64,000 bases of DNA from Microbulbifer harenosus. GTDB lineage: Bacteria > Pseudomonadota > Gammaproteobacteria > Pseudomonadales > Cellvibrionaceae. Of the stretch, positions 46,511-58,187 are shown in pieces. The number at the start of each line of letters is the position of its first letter. Position 1 is the stretch's first letter. The position numbers and the translations under genes were made by a program. The notes beneath the pieces were generated by a model, which saw only the letters and a list, made by a program, of their open reading frames with translations, was not told where the DNA came from and ran no database searches. The stretch is from NCBI RefSeq assembly GCF_005771435.1, contig NZ_VANI01000002.1, forward strand, positions 62,001 through 126,000. The letters run 5' to 3'.

Positions 46511-48094
46511 TTGATAGGTAAGTTTTTCCGTCGTTCCACAGACAAGTCTCAGCCCACAACCGAGGGCAAGAAGACGGCCGAAACCGGGGTAGAAAAACCC
46601 CGCCACGAGCGTGAGGAGCAGTCTGGTGGCGGTCGCCAGCGCAACCGTCGCCGCGGTGGCAGGAACGAGAAGGGCGGTCAAAAACCCGGCACGAATGACG
46701 AGTCCCAGTCTGCGGGGAGTGAATCGCCCGCAAACGAATCGCCGAAGAAGGCGCGCGCTCGCAAGGACTCCCCGCGCAAACAGGCAGCGCAGAAACCGTG
46801 GAGCCTGGACGAATTCCAGGTGCCGGAGCAGGAGGGCAAGGTCCGCTTTCACGACCTGGACCTGCCGCTGCCGCTGATGCACGCCATTGCCGACCTGGGC
46901 TATCAGTACTGTTCGCCGATCCAGGGCCGGTCGCTCCCGCACACCCTGAACGGTCACGATCTGGTGGGCAAGGCGCAGACCGGTACCGGCAAGACCGCGG
47001 CCTTCCTGATCACCGTCATCGACGACCTGCTCAAGCACCCCTTCGACGGCGAGCGCTACGCCGGTGAGGCCCGCGCGCTGATCATCGCGCCGACCCGCGA
47101 GCTGGTGATGCAGATCGCCGACGACGCCAAGAACCTGTGCAAATACACCGACCTGGAAGTCCACACCCTGGTGGGTGGCATGGATTACCAGAAACAGCAG
47201 AAAGCCCTGAACGAGCGGTTGGTGGATATCCTCGTAGCCACCCCCGGACGCCTGCTGGACTTTGTCAGCAACCGCGACTGTTTCCTCGACCAGACGGAAA
47301 TCCTGGTGATCGACGAGGCGGATCGCATGCTCGACATGGGCTTTATCCCCCAGGTGCGCCGCATCGTGCGTCAGACCCCACGCAAGACCCATCGCCAGAC
47401 CATGTTCTTTTCCGCCACCTTCACACCGGAAGTGGACGATCTGGTGGAACAGTGGACTTCGGAGCCGGTGATCGTTGAAATCCAGCCGGAGCGCGTGGCA
47501 ACGGATACCGTTACCCAGCACGTGTATCTGGTGTCCGGTGAGGAGAAGTATCCGCTGCTGTACAACATCGTGCAGAAGGAAGAAGTGGAGAGCCTGATCG
47601 TGTTCGCCAACCGCCGCGACCAGTGCCGCCGGTTGCACGAGCACCTGCTGGCCCACGGCATCAATGCGGGGCTGCTTTCCGGCGAGGTGGCGCAGAACAA
47701 GCGCGTGCGCACACTGGACGATTTCAAGTCCGGCAAATCCAAGGTGCTGGTGGCCACCGACGTGGCCGGCCGCGGCATTCACATCGACGGCATCAGTCAC
47801 GTGGTGAATTACACATTGCCGGAAGAGCCGGAAGACTATGTACACCGCATCGGCCGCACCGGTCGCGCCGGCAAAAGTGGCACGTCCATTAGCTTCGCCT
47901 GTGAAGACGATGCGATGCGTCTGGAACCCATTGAGGCCCTGCTCGGCAACAAGCTGAAATGTGAAGTACCGCCGGAGGAGTTACTGGTGGAACCGCCGAA
48001 GGTGGATGTGAAGTACAGCAGTGGGGATCGTGGGGACAGGAACCGCGGAGGCAATCGCGGCGGGCATCGCGGTGGCGGCCGCCCACGCCGTTAA
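46511..48094 (+). CDS. rhlB: ATP-dependent RNA helicase RhlB (DEAD-box)
   Basis: This 527-residue helicase has a basic, Gly/Arg-rich N-terminal extension (about 1-100), followed by the DEAD-box core: Q motif YCSPIQ, Walker [18 protein letters not shown] sequence [16 protein letters not shown] in FFSATF and [10 protein letters not shown]. The C-terminus is Gly/Arg-rich ([11 protein letters not shown]). RhlB unwinds RNA in the degradosome. The start is a TTG at 46511 with GAGCGAG upstream. The long extension matches RhlB of Pseudomonas rather than E. coli. Confidence 0.9.
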   Translation: MIGKFFRRSTDKSQPTTEGKKTAETGVEKPRHEREEQSGGGRQRNRRRGGRNEKGGQKPGTNDESQSAGSESPANESPKKARARKDSPRKQAAQKPWSLDEFQVPEQEGKVRFHDLDLPLPLMHAIADLGYQYCSPIQGRSLPHTLNGHDLVGKAQTGTGKTAAFLITVIDDLLKHPFDGERYAGEARALIIAPTRELVMQIADDAKNLCKYTDLEVHTLVGGMDYQKQQKALNERLVDILVATPGRLLDFVSNRDCFLDQTEILVIDEADRMLDMGFIPQVRRIVRQTPRKTHRQTMFFSATFTPEVDDLVEQWTSEPVIVEIQPERVATDTVTQHVYLVSGEEKYPLLYNIVQKEEVESLIVFANRRDQCRRLHEHLLAHGINAGLLSGEVAQNKRVRTLDDFKSGKSKVLVATDVAGRGIHIDGISHVVNYTLPEEPEDYVHRIGRTGRAGKSGTSISFACEDDAMRLEPIEALLGNKLKCEVPPEELLVEPPKVDVKYSSGDRGDRNRGGNRGGHRGGGRPRR

Positions 48095-48140
48095 CCCTTA
48101 GTGGTTCCACGGCCCGGGAAATAGACCGTTGGCGCTCCGC

Positions 48141-48187
48141 AATGGAGCCCGTTTCATTGGATGCCGGCTCCACGCCGGCTCTCCATT
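48141..48187. other. Nested inverted repeat between rhlB and the antiporter gene
   Basis: AATGGAG at 48141-48147 pairs with CTCCATT at 48181-48187, and inside it GCCGGC at 48163-48168 pairs with GCCGGC at 48174-48179 over TCCAC. The shape is tRNA-like, but there is no T-loop consensus or anticodon arm. It may be a weak terminator for rhlB. Confidence 0.35.
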
Positions 48188-48259
48188 TCAATTTCCCCCG
48201 TTTTCAGCCCCGATCAACTTCGCCAGCAGCGCCTGTTTTGCCAGTCATCGCGAGATCCT

Positions 48260-49990
48260 ATGTTCCTGATCGATCAACTGATACTCCTGTTTTCCGTATT
48301 GATTTTGCTCGGTGTGGTATCCAGCAAACTTTCCGCGCGGCTCGGGTTGCCACTGCTGGTGCTGTTTCTCATGGTGGGCATGCTCGCCGGGGAGGATGGC
48401 ATCGGCAGAATCGCCTTTGACAATGCCGAGGCGGCGCACGCGCTGGGGACGCTCGCGCTTGCGCTGATTCTTTTTGATGGCGGCCTGCAAACGCCATTCA
48501 GCTCCATCCGTCAGGTGTGGAAGCCTGCATCGCTGCTGGCTACCGTCGGTGTACTGGTAACGGCGGTAATCACCGGATTGGCGGCGTCCTACATGCTGGA
48601 CCTCTCGTTGATGGAGGGCCTGCTGATCGGTGCGATCGTGGGCTCAACCGATGCGGCAGCGGTGTTTTCACTGCTGCGCAATGCCGGTGTCCACGTCAAC
48701 CAGCGCCTGAAATCGACCCTGGAAATCGAAAGTGCGTCGAACGATCCCATGGCCATTTTCCTTACCGTCGGCCTGCTGGAGATTCTGGTCAATGACCTGA
48801 AACCCGGCAGCGGCCTGCTGATGCTGCTCGTGGTGCAGATGGGGGTGGGGGCCGCGGTCGGGTTGTCGGTCGGCTGGATATCGGTGCGCATCATCAATCG
48901 GATACGTCTGCAGGCGTCGGGTCTGTATCCCGTCATGGTTACCGCCTGTGGCCTGCTCGCGTTCGGCATTGCCGCCAATCTGGGCGGCAGTGGTTTTCTG
49001 GCGATATTCGTAGCCGGCGTGGTGATCGGCAACAGCCGCTTTGTGTTCCAGCGCGGCACCATGCTGTTCAATGATGGGCTCGCATGGCTCGGGCAGATCA
49101 CCATGTTCGCCATTCTGGGGCTGCTGGTGACCCCAAGTTCGCTGCTGGACGTCTGGTGGGAGGGGCTCGCCATCGCCGCGGCGCTTATCCTGATTGCGCG
49201 ACCACTGGCGGTAATGCCGGTGCTCGCGCCATTCGGATTCAATCTGCGCGAGATGGCACTGGTTTCCTGGGTGGGGCTGCGCGGTTCCGTACCCATCATT
49301 CTCGCCATCTTTCCACTCATGTTCGGTTTGCCGGATGCCGGATTGATCTTCAATGTGGTTTTTTTCGTGGTCTTGATTTCGGCAACGATTCAGGGTTCCA
49401 CTCTGCCACTGGTGGCGCGGCGTCTCGGTCTGACCGAGCCGCCGCCGCCCACACCAGCAGCCACGTTGAACATCACCACCCTGGAAGATGTGGATGCGGA
49501 CATTGTCGAGTACACCCTGGGGAGCGATGCGCGGGCAGTGGGGCGGCGGCTGTCACAAATGGCACTGCCGGAAGACACCGTGGTCGCAATGATCACCCGT
49601 GCCAAGAACGTAATTCCGCCGCGGGGATCGACGCTGCTGCACGGTGGGGATCACCTGTTTGTGGTGCTGAAGCCACACAGTCGAGCCTTTGTGGACCGGG
49701 TGTTTTCCAGCAGTTCCACGCCCGATGAGCCGTCGCTTGGCGACGCGGAGCTTCGCTTGAAGGGCGGCACCCGGCTCGAGGACATTCAGAACTCTTTTGG
49801 TATCACCCTGCACGGGCCGGCGACGCAAACTCTGGATGAGTTCCTGCGCGAACACCTGCACACGGCGCCGGAAGTGGACGCCACCGTGACTCACAGTGGC
49901 TTGCTATTGCACATCCATCAGATGGTCGGTTCGCGCATTGCCACGGTCGGCTTGCGCCAGCTCGCCCTGCCGGGCGAAATGGTCGGTTGA
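48260..49990 (+). CDS. nhaP2: Potassium/proton antiporter, NhaP2/CvrA type
   Basis: From the ATG at 48260 the protein has 576 residues, near the 578 of E. coli NhaP2. Residues 1-390 are the Na+/H+ exchanger membrane domain (LPLLVLFLMVGMLAGEDG, LILFDGGLQTP and GSTDAAAVFSLLR). A TrkA-C-type domain (about 400-490) and a CorC/HlyC-type domain (about 495-576) follow. Such antiporters adjust cytoplasmic K+ and pH. An upstream ATG at 48161 would add 33 residues before the family's usual start. Confidence 0.9.
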   Translation: MFLIDQLILLFSVLILLGVVSSKLSARLGLPLLVLFLMVGMLAGEDGIGRIAFDNAEAAHALGTLALALILFDGGLQTPFSSIRQVWKPASLLATVGVLVTAVITGLAASYMLDLSLMEGLLIGAIVGSTDAAAVFSLLRNAGVHVNQRLKSTLEIESASNDPMAIFLTVGLLEILVNDLKPGSGLLMLLVVQMGVGAAVGLSVGWISVRIINRIRLQASGLYPVMVTACGLLAFGIAANLGGSGFLAIFVAGVVIGNSRFVFQRGTMLFNDGLAWLGQITMFAILGLLVTPSSLLDVWWEGLAIAAALILIARPLAVMPVLAPFGFNLREMALVSWVGLRGSVPIILAIFPLMFGLPDAGLIFNVVFFVVLISATIQGSTLPLVARRLGLTEPPPPTPAATLNITTLEDVDADIVEYTLGSDARAVGRRLSQMALPEDTVVAMITRAKNVIPPRGSTLLHGGDHLFVVLKPHSRAFVDRVFSSSSTPDEPSLGDAELRLKGGTRLEDIQNSFGITLHGPATQTLDEFLREHLHTAPEVDATVTHSGLLLHIHQMVGSRIATVGLRQLALPGEMVG

Positions 49991-50020
49991 ACCGGCCGCC
50001 GCGACGGGCTGCCGTTGAAT

Positions 50021-50914
50021 TTATTTTTCCGGACCACTGATACCTTTTGGCCATTTTTTCCCTGCGGCGGGCGGCACTGGCGTTGCACCGGTGCCATTGG
50101 GGCCTTTGCCGGGATCACCTTCGGTCCAGATTCTCTCCACCCACAAGGCGGTGCCGCCGGCGACTGCGGCCGGCATTACGAAAATATTCAATATGGGAAC
50201 CATCTTCGCGAGCATGACACTGCCGCCGAAACCGAGCGTGGTGAGCTTCTTGCGCATCAGTACGCGCTTCAGTTCGCTGAACGAGCGCTGATGGTTGTCG
50301 AGCGGATAGTCCACATATTGGATCGCCATGCACCAGGCGCCCCACAGCGCGGTGACGATGGCGGGGATGAAGACGGTCCAGCTGGTGAGTAGGGCGACGA
50401 TAAAGATGACGATACCCCAGCCGAGAAAGTACATGAGCTTGCGCATTTCGCGCCCGAGCGTGCGGAGCACCATGCTGTGCAGGGCTTCTGCGGGTGGGGG
50501 GTGGCCGGTGAGGAGTTCCTCGACTTTTTCCGCGAGGTAGCCATTGAATGGTGCGGCGATGATGTTGGTGATGATGGCGAACAGGTAGCCGTAGACGAGG
50601 AAAAACAGCAACACTACGGCGATGGCGATGAGCCATGCCAACCACTGGAACACGCCCGCGGCCCAGTCGGCGCCTTTGGCGAGTATGGCGCGCCACCAGG
50701 ACATGTTGGATGTGTCGACGGGGGTGTCGGACAACAGGCTGCCGATGTAGCGGCCGAGGTCGTCGAACTGGCTGATCATCAATATGCCCAGTGCGATGAA
50801 CAGCACGAGGTTGATGAGCAGGGGGATGATGATGAATGGGCGCAGCTCTTTGCGGGTGAGCAGCTGCGCCCCCCGGATCAGTGCGTGTGCGCCGTGGGCC
50901 GGGTTGGAGGTCAT
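50021..50914 (-). CDS. cysZ: CysZ-like sulfate permease (EI24 domain)
   Basis: This 297-residue inner-membrane protein matches CysZ at LIRGAQLLTRKELRPFIIIPLLINLVL and further in YGYLFAIITNIIAAPFNGYLAEKVE. It should transport sulfate for cysteine synthesis. The C-terminal 45 residues are Gly/Pro/Lys-rich and longer than in E. coli CysZ (253 residues). It is read 4 bases after the PA4642-family gene on the same strand, so the two are probably co-transcribed. Confidence 0.87.
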   Translation of the reverse strand: MTSNPAHGAHALIRGAQLLTRKELRPFIIIPLLINLVLFIALGILMISQFDDLGRYIGSLLSDTPVDTSNMSWWRAILAKGADWAAGVFQWLAWLIAIAVVLLFFLVYGYLFAIITNIIAAPFNGYLAEKVEELLTGHPPPAEALHSMVLRTLGREMRKLMYFLGWGIVIFIVALLTSWTVFIPAIVTALWGAWCMAIQYVDYPLDNHQRSFSELKRVLMRKKLTTLGFGGSVMLAKMVPILNIFVMPAAVAGGTALWVERIWTEGDPGKGPNGTGATPVPPAAGKKWPKGISGPEK

Positions 50915-50918
50915 GGTG

Positions 50919-51215
50919 TTACTGTGCTCCAGCGTTTTTCAGGATTTCGGCGTACTCAGTGCTTTGTTCGTGTTCGCGGATGCGCTCTAGCAGTGTCTGG
51001 CCTTCGGGGCTCTGGCTGTTCAGGTCCAGCCCCTGTTGCTTGAACAGGCGGACGAAGGTTTCAAAGTTCTCTGCTTTCATGCCGCGGTAGGCCCGCTCCA
51101 GCAGAAAGAATTCCCGGTTGAATCCCTCGGGTGCATCGCCCTCCAGAAAACCGGCGATACGCTCGTCGTCGAAGATTTCACCGAGGACTTTTTGTTTGTC
51201 TTTTTTCAGGCTCAC
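50919..51215 (-). CDS. PA4642-family small protein of unknown function
   Basis: The 98-residue protein starts at a GTG at 51213-51215 with AAAGGAAC upstream and reads SLKKDKQKVLGEIFDDERIAGFL, as in the conserved PA4642 family of Pseudomonas. It is charged, without signal peptide or membrane segment. GLDLNSQSPEGQTLLERIREH resembles a single helical repeat like an ankyrin unit. An open frame extends to 51323, but its N-terminal part runs into the hairpin element. No function is known. Confidence 0.75.
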   Translation of the reverse strand: MSLKKDKQKVLGEIFDDERIAGFLEGDAPEGFNREFFLLERAYRGMKAENFETFVRLFKQQGLDLNSQSPEGQTLLERIREHEQSTEYAEILKNAGAQ

Positions 51216-51306
51216 TTTTTTGTTCCTTTCGTGGTCTGTTCTTGCTTGGTTGCTAGTGCCACTTCCGGCCGTATTCGGCGTGATTGGTGGCGGCGCTGCC
51301 GCCGGT

Positions 51307-51388
51307 ATTTGTTTGCGAAACACGCCGTGAACCCATCCCTGGGGGCTCTTCTAAAACATCCCTGTTTTAGAAGGTTTCGCAAACAAAT
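51307..51388. repeat. Nested-hairpin element 1 (variable-arm family)
   Basis: A perfect 15-base outer inverted repeat (ATTTGTTTGCGAAAC with its complement) encloses GCCGTGAACCCATCCCTGG and an inner 9-base-pair hairpin TTCTAAAAC-ATCCCT-GTTTTAGAA. Outside it the complementarity continues imperfectly. The core is shared with 51464-51575 and 55064-55208, whereas the outer arms differ. Confidence 0.75.
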
Positions 51389-51463
51389 CCCGGCAACATC
51401 GCCTTCCCATCGGAGTTCAGTTTGTTCTAAGGACTTGTGCGGAGTGCATTTGTTCAAATTGAA

Positions 51464-51575
51464 GGGTGGGTGCCGGGGAGAGCTTTTCGAAAGCGTCGCA
51501 AACAGGGATGTTTGCGACGCAGCGTACAGGGACGTATTCACAGCGGTTTCGAAAAGCTCTCCCCGGTGCCCACCC
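51464..51575. repeat. Nested-hairpin element 2 (variable-arm family)
   Basis: Outer arms of 29 bases (51464-51492 and 51547-51575) are complementary except for two positions. Inside, a perfect 12-base-pair stem GCGTCGCAAACA-GGGA-TGTTTGCGACGC is followed by the core ACAGGGACGTATTCACAGCG. The orientation is opposite to element 1. Confidence 0.75.
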
Positions 51576-51618
51576 GCCACCGGGCCAGCTTAAAAATGGG
51601 CCCGGCAACTAACAGCAC

Positions 51619-53082
51619 TTACAGCAGTGCATTCAATTTCTGCTGCAGAATCTCATTAATCATCTGCGGATTCGCCTGCCCTTTGGAGGCTTTCATGATC
51701 TGCCCCACAAAGAAGCCCATCATTTTCGGGCGCTTGTCCGGGTCGGCGCTGCGGTAGTTTTCCACCTGGGCACCATTCGCAGCGAGCACGTCGTCCACCA
51801 GCTTTTCAATGGCACCGGTGTCAGTAACCTGCTTCAGACCCTTGGCTTCAATTACCGTATCCGCATCTCCCTCACCATTCGCCATCGCCTCGAATACCTG
51901 CTTGGCGATCTTGGACGAAATGGTATTGTCCTTGATACGTGCGATCAGGCTCGCAAGGTGCTCGGCAGGCACCGGAGAATCCACGATGGATTTATCCTCG
52001 CGGTTCAGCAGGGCCGCCAGCTCGCCCATGACCCAGTTCGCCGCCAGCTTGGGCTCACCGGATTTTGTCGCCACCTGCTCGAAATAATCCGCAGTGGCAC
52101 GCTCCTGTGTCAGCTGGTCCGCGTCGTAGGCGGAGAGGCCGTACTCGCTTTCAAAACGCGCGCACTTTGCGTCCGGCAATTCCGGCAGCTCTGCGCGAAT
52201 CTGCTCGATATATTCATCGGACAATACTACCGGCAACAGGTCCGGGCAGGGGAAGTAGCGGTAATCGTTGGCTACTTCCTTGCTGCGCATGGAGCGGGTT
52301 TCGTTTTTGTCGGCGTCGTACAGGCGGGTTTCCTGCACGACTTTGCCGCCGTCCTCGATCAGGTCGATCTGGCGCTGGGCTTCGACTTTGATCGCTTTCT
52401 CGATGAAACGGAAGGAGTTCAGGTTCTTGATCTCGGCGCGGGTGCCAAGCTCCTCTTCGCCTTTCAGGCGCACCGAAACGTTGGCGTCGCAGCGCAGTGA
52501 ACCCTGAGACATGTCGCCGTCGGAAATGCCCAGGTAGGTGACGATGCTGTGGATCTTTTTCAGATAGGCGACGGCCTCGGCGGCGCTGCGCATATCCGGT
52601 TCAGATACGATTTCGATCAGCGGTGTGCCGGCGCGGTTCAGGTCGATGCCGGACATGCCATGACCAGAATCAAAAACAGCTTCATGTAAAGATTTACCAG
52701 CGTCCTCTTCCAGATGCGCGTGGTGCAGGCGCACGGTCTTGCTGCTGCCGTCTTCCAGATGAATCTCGATCTGGCCCGCGCCGACGATCGGTTGCTCCAG
52801 CTGGGTGGTCTGGTACCCCTTGGGTAAGTCCGGATAGAAATAGTTTTTGCGCTCGAACACCGAGCGCTTGCCGATCTCCGCGTTCATCGCCAGGCCGAAC
52901 ATCACCGCATAGCGGAAGGCCTCTTCATTTGGCACCGGCAAGGTGCCGGGCATGGCGAGGTCGATGGCACAGGCCTGGGTGTTGGGCTCGGCACCAAACG
53001 CGGTGCTGGCGCCGGAGAAAATTTTAGATTGGGTGGCCAGTTGCACGTGAACTTCCAACCCGATGACGACTTCCCATTCCAC
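51619..53082 (-). CDS. gatB: Aspartyl/glutamyl-tRNA(Asn/Gln) amidotransferase subunit B
   Basis: This 487-residue subunit binds misacylated Glu-tRNA-Gln or Asp-tRNA-Asn for transamidation. It starts [21 protein letters not shown] and contains [34 protein letters not shown] and the C-terminal tail domain ([16 protein letters not shown]). gatA ends 11 bases upstream, so the genes are coupled. Whether Gln, Asn or both depend on it here is not known; two tRNA-Gln genes are in the window. Confidence 0.96.
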   Translation of the reverse strand: MEWEVVIGLEVHVQLATQSKIFSGASTAFGAEPNTQACAIDLAMPGTLPVPNEEAFRYAVMFGLAMNAEIGKRSVFERKNYFYPDLPKGYQTTQLEQPIVGAGQIEIHLEDGSSKTVRLHHAHLEEDAGKSLHEAVFDSGHGMSGIDLNRAGTPLIEIVSEPDMRSAAEAVAYLKKIHSIVTYLGISDGDMSQGSLRCDANVSVRLKGEEELGTRAEIKNLNSFRFIEKAIKVEAQRQIDLIEDGGKVVQETRLYDADKNETRSMRSKEVANDYRYFPCPDLLPVVLSDEYIEQIRAELPELPDAKCARFESEYGLSAYDADQLTQERATADYFEQVATKSGEPKLAANWVMGELAALLNREDKSIVDSPVPAEHLASLIARIKDNTISSKIAKQVFEAMANGEGDADTVIEAKGLKQVTDTGAIEKLVDDVLAANGAQVENYRSADPDKRPKMMGFFVGQIMKASKGQANPQMINEILQQKLNALL

Positions 53083-53093
53083 GTCATGTCTCC

Positions 53094-54548
53094 TTATTGT
53101 GCTGCCGGGGCGATTTTCTGGTGCCAGTCACTGGCCTGCTGGAACTGGTGCGCAATGTTGAGCATGCGCGCCTCGTCCAGGTAATTGCCAATGAGCTGCA
53201 GGCCGACGGGCAGGCCGTGGGCAAAACCGCAGGGGATGGACATGCCGGGCAGGCCGGCGAGGTTGGTGGCGATGGTGTAGATGTCTTCCAGGTACATGGC
53301 CACGGGGTCGGCATTTTTTTCCCCCAGCTTGAACGCGGGGTTCGGTGCCGTGGGGCCCATGATGACGTCCACTTTCTGAAAGGCGTCGACAAAATCCTGC
53401 TTGATCAGGCGGCGCACCTGTTGGGCCTTGTTGTAATAGGCATCGTAATAACCGGCGGACAGCGCATAGCTGCCAACGAGAATGCGGCGCTTCACTTCCT
53501 CGCCGAAGCCTTCACCGCGGGAGCGCATGTACAGGTCGCGGAGATCCGCGGGGTTTTCGCAGCGGTAGCCGTAGCGCACGCCGTCAAAGCGAGACAGATT
53601 GGCGGAAGCCTCCGCCGGCGCAATGACGTAGTAGGCTGGCACCGCGAGTTTGCTGTGTGGAAGGCTGATTTCCACCAGCTCGGCGCCGAGTTTTTCATAT
53701 TCCTTCAGCGCTTCCTGCACCCGCGCGCCCACTTCACTGTCGAGGCCTTCGCCGAAGTACTCGCTGGGCACGCCGATTTTCAGGCCGGAAATGGATTCGT
53801 TGAGGTTGGCGGTGTAGTCCTGCGTCGGGCGGTCCAGGCAGGTGGAGTCTTTTGTATCCGGGCCGGCCATCACCGACAGCATCAGCGCAGCGTCTTCCGC
53901 GGTGCGTGCGATAGGCCCGCCCTGGTCGAGGCTGGACGCGAACGCGATCATGCCCCAGCGGGATACACGACCATAGGTGGGTTTCAGACCGGTGGTGCCG
54001 GTCATGGCCGCGGGCTGGCGGATGGAGCCACCGGTGTCGGAGGCGGTGGTGGCGGGTACCAGCTGTGCGGCCACCGCGGCCGCTGAACCGCCGGAGGAGC
54101 CGCCGGGAATGCGTTCCACATCCCATGGGTTTTTCACCGCACCGTAGTAGCTGGATTCGTTGGATGAGCCCATGGCGAACTCGTCCATGTTGGTTTTACC
54201 CAGGCTCACTGCGCCCGCCTGCAGGAAGTTGTCCACCACGGTGGCATCGTAAGGTGGTACGAAGTTGTCGAGCATTTTCGAGGCGCAGCTGGTGCGGACG
54301 CCGTTGGTGCAGAAAATATCCTTGTGGGCGATGGGTACACCGCACAGGGCGGGGGCATTGCCCTGGGCGAGGCGCGCGTCGGCGGCGGCGGCCTGTTGGA
54401 TGGCCTGTTCGCCAGTGACGGTGATAAAGCTGTTGAACTGGCTGTCCAGCTGCTGGATGCGCTCCAGCAGGTGACTGGTGATCTCGACACTGGAGAACTG
54501 CCTGTCGCGCAGGCCTCGGATAATCTCGGCGATGGTCAACTGATGCAT
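53094..54548 (-). CDS. gatA: Aspartyl/glutamyl-tRNA(Asn/Gln) amidotransferase subunit A
   Basis: This 484-residue amidase releases ammonia from glutamine for the GatCAB complex. The Ser-cisSer-Lys triad is visible: Lys in [10 protein letters not shown], the serine-rich [13 protein letters not shown] and the nucleophile region [12 protein letters not shown]. It lies between gatC (48 bases upstream) and gatB. Length is normal. Confidence 0.96.
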   Translation of the reverse strand: MHQLTIAEIIRGLRDRQFSSVEITSHLLERIQQLDSQFNSFITVTGEQAIQQAAAADARLAQGNAPALCGVPIAHKDIFCTNGVRTSCASKMLDNFVPPYDATVVDNFLQAGAVSLGKTNMDEFAMGSSNESSYYGAVKNPWDVERIPGGSSGGSAAAVAAQLVPATTASDTGGSIRQPAAMTGTTGLKPTYGRVSRWGMIAFASSLDQGGPIARTAEDAALMLSVMAGPDTKDSTCLDRPTQDYTANLNESISGLKIGVPSEYFGEGLDSEVGARVQEALKEYEKLGAELVEISLPHSKLAVPAYYVIAPAEASANLSRFDGVRYGYRCENPADLRDLYMRSRGEGFGEEVKRRILVGSYALSAGYYDAYYNKAQQVRRLIKQDFVDAFQKVDVIMGPTAPNPAFKLGEKNADPVAMYLEDIYTIATNLAGLPGMSIPCGFAHGLPVGLQLIGNYLDEARMLNIAHQFQQASDWHQKIAPAAQ

Positions 54549-54596
54549 GGGAAATCCGGTTTCTTGTCTATTCTGTATTCGCTTGCGGCCGCTGGG

Positions 54597-54884
54597 TCAA
54601 TCGATGACTTTCGGTACCAGGTAGAGGCCGGCTTCGGTCTGGGGCGCGAGGGCGAGGAATTCTTCGCGGCGGTTGGGTTCTGTGACCTGATCGCGGCGCA
54701 GCACCTGCACTTCGTCCAGCGGGTGAGCCATGGGCTCTACGCCGTCGGTGTTGACGGCCTGCAGCTGGTCAACCAGTTGCAGCACGTCGCCAAGGCGGCT
54801 GCTGACGTCGTCGATGGTTTCTTTGGATATGGCGATGCGGGCCAGTTCGGCCAGCTTTTCAACGGTTTGCGCGTCCACGGCCAT
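54597..54884 (-). CDS. gatC: Aspartyl/glutamyl-tRNA(Asn/Gln) amidotransferase subunit C
   Basis: The 95-residue subunit wraps around GatA and stabilises the complex. VEKLAELARIAIS and VDQLQAVNTDGVEPMAHPLD are the conserved family segments. It is the first gene of the minus-strand gatC-gatA-gatB operon, divergent from mreB, as in Pseudomonas. Confidence 0.93.
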   Translation of the reverse strand: MAVDAQTVEKLAELARIAISKETIDDVSSRLGDVLQLVDQLQAVNTDGVEPMAHPLDEVQVLRRDQVTEPNRREEFLALAPQTEAGLYLVPKVID

Positions 54885-56556
<1,672 letters not shown>

Positions 56557-56718
56557 ACGGGGGAGGCTTGATCGGGCCTCCTGGCCGGATTTTTGTCTGC
56601 TCTGGCGGCGCTCAGGGAGAAGCGAGTGCCGCCGCATCACCGCGCATGGATCTGGCGCCTCAGCTTATAACAACATCTTTTACGACATCGCTGCTGAACA
56701 GGTCGATGGGAGCTGCCC

Positions 56719-57582
56719 ATTAAACCGCTATTTACCCGAGGTCCTTCGCCGGAATCCCGCATCGTGGTGTTGGGGTTGGCCGCGACTGCGTTGATTCTCG
56801 TCAATCTCTACACCGATTGGCTGGACCCCGTGCGCGAGCGCCTTTCCAGCCTCGCGGCGCCTTTCTACTGGATTACCGGAACACCGTCCCGTGTGGGCGA
56901 CTGGGCGGAAGACCAGCTGCGCACCCGCGAAGAGCTGTTGGAAGAAAACAGCCGTCTCAAGCATCAGGTCATGCTCCTGGAGCAGCAGACTCAGCTGCTC
57001 GCCGCCGTGCGTGCGGAGAACACCCAGTTAAAAGAGCTGATGAACTCCGCCGAGAGCGTGGACCAGCGAGTGCTGGTGGCTCAGGTGATTGGCGTTTCTC
57101 CGGACCCGCTCGAGCATGTCCTGATTATCGACAAGGGCCGCAATGACGGCATTCGCGATGGCACTGCGATCATGGATGCCAGCGGCCTGCTCGGACAGGT
57201 GATTGAAGCGGGGCTTTTCTCCAGCCGGGTACTGCTGATCACCGACGCCAACCACGCGCTGCCGGTACAGGTACTGCGCAACAGCCTGCGCGCAGTGGCT
57301 GAGGGTACCGGCGATCTGTACCGTCTCAAACTGCGCCACCTTGCCAACACCAGCGACATTCGCGAGGGGGACCTGCTGTTGAGTTCTGGCCTTGGCGGCC
57401 GCTTCCCGGCGGGTTATCCGGTGGGTGAGGTGATTGCGGTCAAACGAGATCCGGGCAAGGCCTTTGCCGACGTGGAGGTGCAACCGCGCGGACTGATGAA
57501 CCGCAGCCGGTTTGTGCTCGCGGTCATCGGCAGCGACGAGCCCGACCCGGCGCAAAGTGTCAACGCCGAAGCGCGGGATTGA
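56719..57582 (+). CDS. mreC: Rod shape-determining protein MreC (probable ATT start)
   Basis: MreC anchors the elongation complex in the inner membrane. The conserved family N-terminus KPLFTRGPSPESR is encoded just upstream of the first ATG/GTG-type codon, and the only initiator that would include it is an ATT at 56719 with GGGAG 6 bases before it; ATT is a rare but known start. Starting at the GTG at 56764 would remove 15 conserved residues. The 287-residue protein has one membrane segment (about 16-35), a coiled coil (about 70-110) and the beta-rich MreC domain (LIIDKGRNDGI, SSRVLLITDANHALPVQV, SSGLGGRFPAGYPVGEV). Confidence 0.9.
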   Translation: MKPLFTRGPSPESRIVVLGLAATALILVNLYTDWLDPVRERLSSLAAPFYWITGTPSRVGDWAEDQLRTREELLEENSRLKHQVMLLEQQTQLLAAVRAENTQLKELMNSAESVDQRVLVAQVIGVSPDPLEHVLIIDKGRNDGIRDGTAIMDASGLLGQVIEAGLFSSRVLLITDANHALPVQVLRNSLRAVAEGTGDLYRLKLRHLANTSDIREGDLLLSSGLGGRFPAGYPVGEVIAVKRDPGKAFADVEVQPRGLMNRSRFVLAVIGSDEPDPAQSVNAEARD

Positions 57583-57586
57583 CATC

Positions 57587-58066
57587 ATGGAAGCCCACAA
57601 CCGCTGGTTCATCCTGCTGACGTTTATCGTCGCCCTGTTGCTGGCGGTGATGCCGCTGCCGACCAACTGGCTGTGGTTCCGCCCCTCCTTTTGTGCCCTG
57701 CTGGTCATTTTCTGGATCACGCGCATGCCGGAAAATCTGGGGGTGGGGTTTGCCTGGCTGATGGGACTGCTGGAGGATTTGGTAACCGGTTCGGTTCTGG
57801 GCGCCCATGCCCTGTCCCTCGGAGTGATCGCCTACTTCAGTCTGCTGACATACCGCCGCACCCGCGCATTCAACCCCGGCCAGCAATTGATGTGGGTGTT
57901 CGTTCTGGCTGGTATCAACCAGCTGCTGGGCAACTGGGTGCATGGTCTCGCCGGAAAGACGGTGCCCGGGCTTACGTTCCTGTGGCCGGCACTCACCACC
58001 GCACTGCTGTGGCCGCTGGTGACACCCTGGCTGGCAGGTATGGCCTCGCGCCTTAGGGTTCGCTGA
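57587..58066 (+). CDS. mreD: Rod shape-determining protein MreD
   Basis: The 159-residue inner-membrane protein has about five hydrophobic segments and the family pattern PLPTNWLWFRPSFCALLVIFWI near the start and GLLEDLVTGSVLGAHALSL. It starts at the ATG at 57587, 4 bases after mreC, and acts with MreB and MreC in rod-shape maintenance. An upstream in-frame ATG at 57512 lies within mreC. Confidence 0.92.
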   Translation: MEAHNRWFILLTFIVALLLAVMPLPTNWLWFRPSFCALLVIFWITRMPENLGVGFAWLMGLLEDLVTGSVLGAHALSLGVIAYFSLLTYRRTRAFNPGQQLMWVFVLAGINQLLGNWVHGLAGKTVPGLTFLWPALTTALLWPLVTPWLAGMASRLRVR

Positions 58067-58130
58067 ACATCTGGCTGCAAATAAGTGTTAAGTCGCACCA
58101 ACGGGGCGGTTATTTTTCGAGCGGGGCCGC

Positions 58131-58136
58131 TATAAT
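58131..58136 (+). promoter_or_regulatory. Candidate -10 element upstream of maf
   Basis: TATAAT lies 51 bases before the maf GTG. No convincing -35 was found at the standard spacing, so the site is a candidate only. maf and rng could otherwise be read through from mreD. Confidence 0.35.
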
Positions 58137-58187
58137 CAGGCCTTCAGCCGAACTCCTAGTCCGAATTGATAACGATAAGTCGAACCC

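Larger units (their letters stand above)
51216..51618. other. Intergenic region with two nested-hairpin elements
   Basis: The 403 bases between the PA4642-family gene and gatB are largely occupied by the two elements at 51307-51388 and 51464-51575. No gene can be recognised here. Confidence 0.6.
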
